Positions 1-6,248 of a stretch of DNA of 14,890 nt are shown piece after piece (positions within the stretch are counted from its first letter, which is position 1; each line of letters opens with the position of its first letter). The notes beneath the pieces were generated by a model. The model was not told the origin of the DNA, ran no database searches, and saw only the letters and a list, made by a program, of their open reading frames with translations. This DNA comes from Candidatus Sumerlaeota bacterium. GTDB lineage: Bacteria > Sumerlaeota > Sumerlaeia > JADFCT01. Made by a program: the position numbers and the translations under genes. The DNA lies in contig JAPLSP010000114.1 of assembly GCA_026398575.1 (NCBI GenBank), positions 1 through 14,890 of the forward strand. The letters run 5' to 3'.

Positions 1-40
1 TCAGCTGCAGCAGGTAGTGCTCGGTGATTTGTTCCGTCAT
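1..40 (-). CDS. Possible 5' end of a leftward gene (partial)
   Basis: Read leftward from an ATG at 40-38, the frame stays open to the window edge and gives M-T-E-Q-I-T-E-H-Y-L-L-Q-L. Thirteen codons are too few to name a family. No strong Shine-Dalgarno sequence is seen upstream, so the start is tentative. The main support is indirect: a perfect palindrome sits about 55 bp upstream, at a normal operator distance, and no better start lies nearby. It could be a chance open frame; the sequence to the left would decide. Confidence 0.3.
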   Translation of the reverse strand, partial: MTEQITEHYLLQL

Positions 41-93
41 GAGACGGACATTACATAAAGGCCTCACGTCACAATAGTTAAATTTTCGGGTTT

Positions 94-110
94 ATGAAAA
101 TTATTTTCAT
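94..110. promoter_or_regulatory. Perfect 17-bp palindrome resembling a Fur box
   Basis: ATGAAAATTATTTTCAT is a perfect inverted repeat: 8-nt arms around one central T. Its core TGAAAAT-T-ATTTTCA (95-109) has the 7-1-7 layout of the Fur consensus (TGATAAT-N-ATTATCA), with one mismatch in each half-site. It lies about 55 bp upstream of the possible leftward gene starting at 40, where an operator would be expected. It also contains the ATG of the small rightward ORF, which would be an unusual place for an operator of that ORF. The similarity is seen directly; iron or metal control is inferred. Confidence 0.4.
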
Positions 111-264
111 CACCTACTTCAGGCGGCTAAAGGCATACAAAAAAGCAGTTAATGGCCCATCCATAGCAGAACGTATTGGTCTCAATGCGATCCGAAAAGA
201 GTGCTCGCATTTCAATCGCTGGATTGAATGTCTTGAGAAATTTGCGGCTTCCGATGCATCCTGA
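94..264 (+). CDS. Small hypothetical ORF, 56 aa
   Basis: An ATG at 94 opens 56 codons ending in TGA at 262-264. The product starts M-K-I-I-F-I-T-Y-F-R-R-L, is basic in its N-terminal third and has a short helical, Cys-containing C-terminal half (around C37 and C46). I recognise no family. There is no convincing ribosome-binding site, the start codon lies inside the palindrome at 94-110, and the local base composition is more AT-rich than the flanking genes. These points argue for a chance ORF or a remnant of a longer gene. Confidence 0.25.
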   Translation: MKIIFITYFRRLKAYKKAVNGPSIAERIGLNAIRKECSHFNRWIECLEKFAASDAS

Positions 265-336
265 GCACTGTGTAAAAGCTAAACCCCAAACGACGTCATC
301 CTAAAAAAGAAGAGCAGCCTTCGCAGGTGGTGTTTG

Positions 337-356
337 CGCATGGATTCGACCATGCG
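337..356. repeat. Hairpin upstream of moxR
   Basis: CGCATGG (337-343) and CCATGCG (350-356) form a perfect 7-bp stem with a 6-nt loop, about 80 bp before the MoxR start. There is no T-run after it, so it is not a typical intrinsic terminator. It could be a 5'-UTR structure or an operator. Apart from this hairpin I see nothing convincing between 265 and 438; no good -35/-10 pair stands out. Confidence 0.35.
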
Positions 357-438
357 GCAGCTATCAATTCTTGCTCTGGACTTGCCTGCCTTCCGTCGCT
401 CATAATCCGGCCTGCTATTATTTGGGAGGGCGCGTGCT

Positions 439-1425
439 ATGAGCGTTGAAGAGCAGGCACAACAATTTTCCGAAGCATTCAAGCGCGTCAAGGAGGAGGT
501 CGCGAAGGCGATTGTTGGGCAGGATAATGTGATCACGGAGACGCTGATCACCATCCTGGGCGGCGGACATGCGCTGCTCGAAGGCGTTCCCGGCCTCGGC
601 AAGACCTACCTCGTGCGCACGCTCAGCGAGGTCCTGGAGATTAAGTTTTCCCGTATTCAATTCACGCCTGACCTGATGCCCGCCGACATCACGGGCATTG
701 ACCTCATACGCGAAGACCCGACCGGCGGCAAGCGCTTCGAGTTCCAGCCGGGACCGATCTTCGCCAACATTGTCCTTGCGGACGAAATCAACCGCGCCAC
801 TCCGAAGACGCAATCGGCGATGCTTGAAGCGATGCAGGAGCATAGCGTCACGACGAGCGGCGTCATGCGGCGGCTGATTGAGCCGTTCTTTGTTCTCGCG
901 ACGCAAAACCCGCTCGAAATGGAAGGCACCTATCCGCTGCCCGAGGCGCAACTCGACCGCTTTTTCTTCAAGGTCATGGTTCCATTTCCCGGCTTGGAGG
1001 AACTGACGAACATCATCACGCGCACGACGGGGCGCGAGCTGGCCAAGGTATCGAAGGTTATCGGCCCCAAGAACCTGATGGAGATGCAGGCGTTTGTGCG
1101 CGAGGTGCCGGTGGCGGCGCCGGTTCTCAAATTTGCGATGCAGGTTGTTCTGGCGACGCATCCCGAGCTCGCCTCTTCACCCGCGCGCGTGCGCAAATTG
1201 GTCAACGTCGGCTCGAGTCCGCGCGGCGGTCAGACGCTGATCATGGCCGGCCGCATCCGCGCTCTGCTGGATGGCCGCTACAACGTCGGATTCAACGATG
1301 TCGCCGTTTCAGCCCGTCCTGCCCTGCGCCACCGCATCATCCTGAACTTCGAAGGCGAAGCCGAAGGCATTACGACTGATGACCTGATCGAAGAAATCCT
1401 TACGCTTGTGCCAAGAGGCGAATAA
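439..1425 (+). CDS. MoxR-family AAA+ ATPase
   Basis: 328 aa, a normal length for the MoxR family, whose members act as chaperone-like ATPases that help mature or activate partner proteins or complexes, often with vWA-domain partners. Walker A is GVPGLGKT (49-56), Walker B is IVLADEINRA (111-120), sensor 1 is LATQNP (153-158), and a sensor-2 region GSSPRGG (258-264) lies in the C-terminal lid. The start is the ATG at 439, preceded by a strong GGGAGGG at 424-430. MoxR genes usually sit beside DUF58 and vWA-domain genes. Here the next gene is a serine protease, so this is an orphan copy and its partner cannot be read from the window. The family assignment is firm; the cellular role is not. Confidence 0.95.
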   Translation: MSVEEQAQQFSEAFKRVKEEVAKAIVGQDNVITETLITILGGGHALLEGVPGLGKTYLVRTLSEVLEIKFSRIQFTPDLMPADITGIDLIREDPTGGKRFEFQPGPIFANIVLADEINRATPKTQSAMLEAMQEHSVTTSGVMRRLIEPFFVLATQNPLEMEGTYPLPEAQLDRFFFKVMVPFPGLEELTNIITRTTGRELAKVSKVIGPKNLMEMQAFVREVPVAAPVLKFAMQVVLATHPELASSPARVRKLVNVGSSPRGGQTLIMAGRIRALLDGRYNVGFNDVAVSARPALRHRIILNFEGEAEGITTDDLIEEILTLVPRGE

Positions 1426-1439
1426 GATCCGAAAAAGAC

Positions 1440-1470
1440 AATGTCCAATTTCCAACAGGGAATGTCCAAT
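1440..1470. repeat. Short direct repeat, likely a fragment of a dispersed intergenic repeat
   Basis: AATGTCCAAT occurs at 1440-1449 and again at 1461-1470, separated by an 11-nt spacer. The periodic '(A)ATGTCCAAT...CAACAGGGAATGTCC' style is one I have seen as degenerate repeats in uncultured Planctomycetes, Lentisphaerae and Omnitrophota-type genomes; that link is from memory. It fills the gap between moxR and the protease gene. It also explains why the protease frame looks open far upstream of its real start. Confidence 0.5.
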
Positions 1471-1537
1471 ATACAGGTGGGAGCTAATTGCGGAAACATA
1501 TTGCACAGGGGATACCGCATTGAGGGGGTATGAGGCT

Positions 1538-2569
1538 ATGCGAAACGATTATCGGATATTTGCCGTTGCTGCGATGGCATGCGCAATCGGTTACCTCATC
1601 GCCGCGAATATAAATACGCCGGCGCAGGAGCCGGCTTCACTTTCCTCAGGCAAAGAAGCGGCGCCGGAGATCATGGACGACCAGGCGATGCTGAATTCCT
1701 TTGCCCGAGAGGCGATCAAACTCAAAGACCAGGGCAAGACCGTAAAGATAACGCAGCTGGCCCGGCAGTTGGAAACGTGCAAAACCTCGCACGAGGTTGC
1801 CATTCGCGTTTCATCCTCAGGCAGGACATTGACGGGCGAAGAAATTTTCGATCAATGCAAGAAAGGCGTGGTGGTGGTGGGCCGGCTCTATAAATGTCCG
1901 ACTTGCAAAAAATTCGAAATCAATGCCGCCTCGGGCATCGTCCTTTCGGAGTCCGGCGTCATCGCCACCAACCGCCACGTCATCAGCGCCGCCAATCTTC
2001 CCGATCCCGAAACCGTGCTCATCCGGACTTGGGAAGGGAATGTCTTTCCGATTAAAGAAGTGCTGGCGTCCGATCAGAAAACGGATTTGGCGTTGCTTCA
2101 GGCGGATGGCTCCGGGTTTTCGCCGCTGCCGTTGGCGAAGGAGCTGCCGTCTCCGGGCGCAGCGGTTTACGTCATCAGCCATCCTGAGAAACATTTTTAC
2201 GAGATGACGGCGGGCATTGTTTCGCGCCACTTCATGAAAACAACCGCGGGCAACATCAAGACGCCGCGCATGGCGATCACGGCGGATTTCGGCGGCGGCT
2301 CGAGCGGCGCGCCGATTCTCGACGCGAGCGGACGCGTTGTGGGCATGGTGGAAGCGACTCATGCCGTCATCACGAAGCCCGTCGCGCCGGCCAAGACAGA
2401 AACTCCCGGCAAGGGAACGAAGGAAGAAAAGACGACGCCGGAAGCGGGCGGAGAGAAGAAAGTAAAAGAGGCGCCGCATCCGCAAGACCCCTATGCGCAA
2501 ATGATCATCAAAGAGTGCATCCCAGTCTCCGCCATTCTTGAGCTGACTGGCTACAGGGCGGGAAACTAG
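1538..2569 (+). CDS. Secreted or membrane-anchored trypsin-fold serine protease (S1C/HtrA-like core)
   Basis: 343 aa from ATG 1538, chosen because a GAGGGGG (1522-1528) sits 9 nt upstream and the first residues form a signal or anchor segment (hydrophobic about 6-23). The frame is open further upstream to a TTG inside moxR, but that extension is translated repeat DNA. The catalytic triad is visible: H147 in NRHVIS, D183 in KTDLALL, and S256 in GGSSGAP. A C120-x-x-C123 pair just before the protease core may bind metal or form a disulfide. A Lys/Glu/Pro-rich low-complexity segment (about 282-318) interrupts the C-terminal part. No PDZ domain is visible, unlike classical DegP/HtrA. It probably acts in the periplasm on unknown substrates. 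It follows moxR in the same direction after 112 bp. Confidence 0.85.
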   Translation: MRNDYRIFAVAAMACAIGYLIAANINTPAQEPASLSSGKEAAPEIMDDQAMLNSFAREAIKLKDQGKTVKITQLARQLETCKTSHEVAIRVSSSGRTLTGEEIFDQCKKGVVVVGRLYKCPTCKKFEINAASGIVLSESGVIATNRHVISAANLPDPETVLIRTWEGNVFPIKEVLASDQKTDLALLQADGSGFSPLPLAKELPSPGAAVYVISHPEKHFYEMTAGIVSRHFMKTTAGNIKTPRMAITADFGGGSSGAPILDASGRVVGMVEATHAVITKPVAPAKTETPGKGTKEEKTTPEAGGEKKVKEAPHPQDPYAQMIIKECIPVSAILELTGYRAGN

Positions 2570-2622
2570 CGTGAAACTTGGGAGAGGTAGTTTTAAAATA
2601 GGTGGGCTGGGAAAAATCTATT

Positions 2623-2717
2623 GAAATCCTGAAAGGATTTCACTCCAAAGCACAGGATAAGCGAAGCGCCATCCTGTGACACGATAATGCGAGAAAATTC
2701 GAACCCTGAAAGGGTTC
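2623..2717. repeat. REP-like element: three consecutive hairpins
   Basis: Three perfect hairpins lie in 95 bp. The first is GAAATCCT-gaa-AGGATTTC (2623-2641). The second is CACAGGAT (2651-2658) pairing with ATCCTGTG (2671-2678) around a 12-nt loop that itself contains GCG/CGC. The third is GAACCCT-gaa-AGGGTTC (2701-2717). The outer two share the C-C-C/T-GAA-A-G-G loop design, which suggests one mobile repeat family. The layout resembles BIME/REP elements spread by RAYT (REP-associated tyrosine) transposases; no such transposase is in the window. It lies between the protease and the first glycosidase and could also affect mRNA 3'-end formation. The hairpins are seen directly; the family link is inferred. 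Confidence 0.7.
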
Positions 2718-2826
2718 CACATTCAGATCGTCGGAGTTGATCTATCGCAGGCTTTTGCGGAACCTTTTCAGAGTTCATCGCAATTTGTTGCGGCTTCTGA
2801 TCTCATCATTATTGAGAGGCGCTAAA

Positions 2827-5157
2827 ATGAATTTGTTTGCGAAGTTTCCATGCCTGTTTGCTTTCATCTTCTTTTGCGCGGGCGCCGTCTTAGGCGCGCC
2901 CACGCAGCTGCCGGCGCCGCGCGTGCCGGATGGCGCGGGGGTCAATATTCATTTCGTTGTCCCGAACGAAAAGGAACTCGATTTGCTCGCGCAGGGTGGC
3001 TTCAAATTCATCCGTATGGATTTCGCCTGGGGCGGCATCGAACGCAAAAAAGGCGAATATGATTTCTCCGGCTTCGACAAGCTGGTTGCCGCGCTCGAAA
3101 AGCGGGGAATCCGCGCGTTGTTCATCCTGGACTATAGCAACAAACTTTATGAGAAGGAATCGAGCGTGGCCACCGAGGAAGGGCGGCAGGCTTTCGCGCG
3201 CTATGCCGCCGCGGGGGCGCGCCAATATAAAGGCAAAGGCATCCTGTGGGAAATCTGGAACGAGCCGAATATCCCGAATTTCTGGAAGCCGAAGCCCGAC
3301 GCTGAACAATATGCGAAAATGGCCGTCGCCGCGGCGCGCGCCGTCCGTGAGGCCGATCCTGAAACGTATATCCTGGCGCCCGCCTCTTCGACCATTGATT
3401 TGAAATTCATGGAAGCTTGCTTCAAGGGCGGGTTGCTGGATACGATAGACGCCGTCAGCGTTCATCCCTATCGCGGCGGCGCCCCCGAAACTGTGGCAGC
3501 GGAATATGTCAAATTGCGCGCGCTGATCGCCCGCTATGCTCCCGCGCAAAAACAAACCATGCCCATCGTCTCGGGCGAGTGGGGATACTCGTGCACAAAC
3601 ATCTCGCGCGATCTTCAGGGAAAATATCTGCCGCGCCAGTATCTCGCCAATCTGGCCTGCGGCGTGCCGATTTCAATCTGGTACGACTGGCGCGACGACG
3701 GAACCAACCCCAAGGACGCCGAGCACAACTTCGGCACGGTCGAGCGCGGTATGAATCCCAAGCCCGCTTATCTGGCTTCTCAAACGCATACGAGCGTGCT
3801 GAAGGGATATGAATTTTGGACGCGGATCTATACTGGTGACGAAAAAGACTGGACGCTGGTTTTTCGCAAAGGCGACCAGTGGGCGCTGGCGGCATGGATC
3901 GCCGACGCCGGAACAACGCGCACAATCAGTCTGCCCCTCGGGCGCTGCGAGGGCAGCCGCTATACGCACACCAGTGGCGATGCGCGATCCTTCTCCAATG
4001 GCGATGGTGGGGCGGCGCTTTCCGTCGCCGATGCGCCGCAATATTTTCCGATGAAAAGCATCGGCGCCGCGGCCGTCTCGGAAATAAGCTGGCGGCTTTC
4101 GCCCGCGCTGCTGGCGCTGCGGGCGGGCGGCGAGGCGCAGCTTGCATTGGAATTGGAAAATCCAGGCGCTCCCTGCGATGGCGAACTGATTATGAGTGGG
4201 CCGGACGGCTGGGAGGCGCGCGAAAAATTCACGGCGCCGAAAGGGCGCTCCACTCAGTCCATTCCCGTCAAATGGACGTTGCGCGCGCCTGAGACGTTCA
4301 ACCTTACGGCGCGCCTGATGCTCGGTAGCAAGCGCTTGGAGACCCAGCGTCTCATCAAAGCGGCGCTCGTTAATCCGTTGTCGGCGCGGCTGATTCCTAT
4401 TCCCTCCAAAGGCATCGCGCTGGAGTTGCAGACGCCGGATACGAAGGAGAACATCAAAGCGAGCGTGGAATTCGAAGGCGGCGGTCAGCCGGTCAGCGTT
4501 CAGATTCAAGCGGGCAAGCCATTGCTGGCGCCTCTATCCATCGCGCCTTTGGAGGACGGCTCGTTGTTCAAGGTTCCGCCCATGCGCCTCAAAGATGAGC
4601 GCGGAAACCTGATGGCGCAATGGCCGGCGAGGACATTGCGCGTCGCCTTCGATTTCTCAAAGATCGGGATTCAAGGATGGCGCGCGCAACTGGACGGCGA
4701 TAAAAATGTCCCCTGCACCGCGAGTTTGTCGCTGGCGGATGCGCCGCGATCCAGCGATCCTCTGGCGGCGTTTTCGAAAGCGATGAAGCTGGATTATCAG
4801 TTTGCATCCGGATGGCGCTTCATCTGCCTAAACCCACCGGATTCGCTCAGAGCGATACAGGGAACGCCGAAAGCGGTTGGGATCTGGGTTTATGAAGACG
4901 GCTCGGGCAATATGCTCAACTGCCGGATAGATGATCCCACACATCAGACGATCCAGCCGCACGCGGGGAATCTTACGGAATCCGGCTGGCGCTATCTGGA
5001 GGCGCCGTTGTCGGGCGCATGGCATTGGGGCGGCGCGAACGACGCCAAGCCGCATCCGCCATTGCGCTGGAACACGCCCTTCCTCCTCGACAGCGCCAAA
5101 AAGGATTTCAATCGCAGCGCCGTTTACATCGGCGCCGTTGCGTTGATTTACGATTGA
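2827..5157 (+). CDS. Secreted glycoside hydrolase, clan GH-A (GH39/GH5-like), multidomain
   Basis: 776 aa from ATG 2827, chosen for GAGAGG 7 nt upstream and a clear signal peptide (about 1-23, ending V-L-G-A). A TIM barrel (about 33-325) carries clan GH-A hallmarks: WNEP with acid/base E146, H213 in SVHPY, and a second Glu, E251 in SGEWGY, as the likely nucleophile. Behind the barrel are a short beta domain, a NEW3-like beta-sandwich (about 455-545) and a C-terminal jelly roll (about 605-776) of the galactose-binding type. The exact family (GH39, GH5 or a neighbour) and substrate cannot be set from sequence alone. It would act outside the cytoplasm on a polysaccharide. The next gene starts 92 bp later under its own promoter. 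Confidence 0.85.
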   Translation: MNLFAKFPCLFAFIFFCAGAVLGAPTQLPAPRVPDGAGVNIHFVVPNEKELDLLAQGGFKFIRMDFAWGGIERKKGEYDFSGFDKLVAALEKRGIRALFILDYSNKLYEKESSVATEEGRQAFARYAAAGARQYKGKGILWEIWNEPNIPNFWKPKPDAEQYAKMAVAAARAVREADPETYILAPASSTIDLKFMEACFKGGLLDTIDAVSVHPYRGGAPETVAAEYVKLRALIARYAPAQKQTMPIVSGEWGYSCTNISRDLQGKYLPRQYLANLACGVPISIWYDWRDDGTNPKDAEHNFGTVERGMNPKPAYLASQTHTSVLKGYEFWTRIYTGDEKDWTLVFRKGDQWALAAWIADAGTTRTISLPLGRCEGSRYTHTSGDARSFSNGDGGAALSVADAPQYFPMKSIGAAAVSEISWRLSPALLALRAGGEAQLALELENPGAPCDGELIMSGPDGWEAREKFTAPKGRSTQSIPVKWTLRAPETFNLTARLMLGSKRLETQRLIKAALVNPLSARLIPIPSKGIALELQTPDTKENIKASVEFEGGGQPVSVQIQAGKPLLAPLSIAPLEDGSLFKVPPMRLKDERGNLMAQWPARTLRVAFDFSKIGIQGWRAQLDGDKNVPCTASLSLADAPRSSDPLAAFSKAMKLDYQFASGWRFICLNPPDSLRAIQGTPKAVGIWVYEDGSGNMLNCRIDDPTHQTIQPHAGNLTESGWRYLEAPLSGAWHWGGANDAKPHPPLRWNTPFLLDSAKKDFNRSAVYIGAVALIYD

Positions 5158-5187
5158 CGTTCTTGAACCCTATGAGGCTTATTTTCC

Positions 5188-5215
5188 TTGACTCCATTCG
5201 TCTCGGTTTTATTGT
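5188..5215 (+). promoter_or_regulatory. Promoter of vapB copy 1
   Basis: TTGACT (5188-5193), a 16-nt spacer, then TATTGT (5210-5215), 34 nt before the antitoxin ATG. The same two hexamers with the same spacing occur ahead of the second antitoxin copy (8612-8639) although the spacers themselves differ, which strongly supports a real sigma-70-type promoter. Confidence 0.65.
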
Positions 5216-5249
5216 TGCGCATTGTTCGGAAGGAAGGAAGTGAATTCAC

Positions 5250-5480
5250 ATGGCGCAACTCACATTGCGAAACTTGGACGATAAAGTCATCGCAGGCTTA
5301 AAAAGCCGTGCTACGAGTCAGGGACGTACCCTGCAGGCCGAGGCTGGGCTGATTTTAGAGCACGCATCTCGTGTCAATCCGGAAGCGGCGCGCAAATTGG
5401 CTGAGCGCATCCAGCGGAAATTTAAGAAGCGTCCTTTCGCTGACAGTACTCAACTCTTGCGCGAGACCCGCGGCCAATGA
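5250..5480 (+). CDS. Ribbon-helix-helix antitoxin, FitA/VapB-like (copy 1)
   Basis: 76 aa. The N-terminal strand MAQLTLRNLD followed by two helices (DKVIAGLKSRATSQG, then RTLQAEAGLILEHAS) is the typical RHH fold of FitA/VapB-type antitoxins, which bind their operator DNA and neutralise a PIN toxin with the C-terminal tail. A GGAAGGAAG purine run precedes the ATG. By my alignment it is about 72% identical (55 of 76 residues) to the antitoxin at 8675-8905. The stop overlaps the next start as ATGA (5477-5480), the usual translational coupling to a toxin, but the toxin frame is broken. With no functional partner here it may be a remnant, a repressor, or a neutraliser of toxins encoded elsewhere. 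Confidence 0.85.
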   Translation: MAQLTLRNLDDKVIAGLKSRATSQGRTLQAEAGLILEHASRVNPEAARKLAERIQRKFKKRPFADSTQLLRETRGQ

Positions 5481-5623
5481 GCCTCCTGATCCTGGATGCC
5501 AGCGTCGCCGCAAAATGGTATTTTGCGGAAATACACTCCTTGACTTTTTTGCGCCTGCTACTAAAATTCTTTCCAGTTTTTGCGAAGGCGACATTCGTCT
5601 ATGAATTGGCAAAAGTACATTGA
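5477..5623 (+). pseudogene. Truncated VapC-like PIN toxin, N-terminal remnant (copy 1)
   Basis: The ATG at 5477 overlaps the antitoxin stop. The frame encodes MSLLILDASVAAKWYFAE, a clear PIN N-terminus with the first metal-binding Asp at D7, then drifts into unrelated sequence and ends at TGA 5621-5623 after 48 residues. Intact PIN toxins of this type have about 130-145 residues with further acidic residues, so this product cannot be an active nuclease. Its end overlaps the start of the DUF433 gene at 5601, so a DUF433/DUF5615 module may have replaced the toxin's 3' part. How many residues beyond about 18-20 are ancestral is unclear. Confidence 0.75.
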
Positions 5624-5837
5624 GCAGCGTCCTTCTGTTTTGACTGGCAAGCCCGTCTTCAAAGGCACGCGTCTTTCCGTGCAGATGATCCTCGAGCACT
5701 TGGCTGATGGCTGGACTGAGCAGGATTTGCTGCGCTCGTTTCCTACCTTGCGCCCGGCTCATTTGAGGGCCGCAATGGCCTTGGCCGCCGAGAAATTGGC
5801 TGTGGCGTCCTCAGAACCTGAACTGTCGCTCAAATAA
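5601..5837 (+). CDS. DUF433 family protein, antitoxin-like
   Basis: 78 aa from ATG 5601. The sequence has the DUF433 signature: Y-I-E-Q-R-P near the start, GKPVFKGTRLSV in the middle, then a small helical domain (A-D-G-W-T-E-Q-D-L-L, F-P-T-L) of HTH type. DUF433 proteins commonly sit upstream of DUF5615 PIN-like proteins and are regarded as their antitoxins; that order holds here with a 6-bp gap. A TTG at 5580 would add seven residues, but the conserved part starts at the ATG. A weak AAGG lies about 12 nt upstream. The start overlaps the end of the broken PIN frame. Confidence 0.85.
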   Translation: MNWQKYIEQRPSVLTGKPVFKGTRLSVQMILEHLADGWTEQDLLRSFPTLRPAHLRAAMALAAEKLAVASSEPELSLK

Positions 5838-5843
5838 TGCTTT

Positions 5844-6248
5844 ATGAAGCTGCTGGCGGACGAGAACATGTATGCTGAGATTGTTGCCTGGCTCCGCGAG
5901 CAGGGTCATGATGTATTTTGGGCCGCGCGCAATTCGCCTGGCGCAGACGATGAAGATTTGCTCCATTTGGCGCATAAACAGAACCGTGTCATACTAACAA
6001 ATGACCTTGATTTTGGTGAGCTGGTCATACGACATCGCTTTCGCGCGCTGGGTGTTATCTTGATTCGGCTCAAATCCACTTGCTCCGCTGAAGTTGCGCG
6101 CTTGTTTGCACGCCATTGGCTTGAAATTGAAAACAATGCTTTCGGCAATTTTATCGTTGTCTCCAACCGCAAACTCCGCATTCGTCCTTTGCCGTCTTCC
6201 AGTTGCGAGGCGTTATCGGCGCGGGACGTCAGACTGGGAAAAAAATGA
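5844..6248 (+). CDS. DUF5615 PIN-like protein, probable toxin
   Basis: 134 aa. The N-terminus MKLLADEN carries the acidic pair D6/E7, followed by A-D-D-E-D (34-38) and TNDLDFGE (52-59, D54 and D56). These are the metal-binding residues expected of the DUF5615/Mut7-C branch of the PIN-like nuclease superfamily. Its pairing with the upstream DUF433 gene supports a TA module whose toxin would cut RNA; this is inferred, not shown. All core acidic residues look intact, so unlike its PIN neighbours it may be functional. The last 15-20 residues run past the usual domain end, and its TGA overlaps the ATG at 6245 of the glycosidase. Confidence 0.85.
   Translation: MKLLADENMYAEIVAWLREQGHDVFWAARNSPGADDEDLLHLAHKQNRVILTNDLDFGELVIRHRFRALGVILIRLKSTCSAEVARLFARHWLEIENNAFGNFIVVSNRKLRIRPLPSSSCEALSARDVRLGKK

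Noticed and set aside
337..356. tRNA-like fragment (ATTCGA loop) before moxR
   Set aside because: Only one arm is present; no acceptor stem, anticodon arm or D arm can be built around it.
1406..1537. Upstream TTG extension of the serine protease into moxR
   Set aside because: The extra 44 residues are translated intergenic repeat, and the signal segment and ribosome-binding site fit ATG 1538.
2737..2826. TTG start adding 30 residues to the first glycosidase
   Set aside because: It would place a basic, non-signal sequence before a perfect signal peptide; ATG 2827 has its own GAGAGG.
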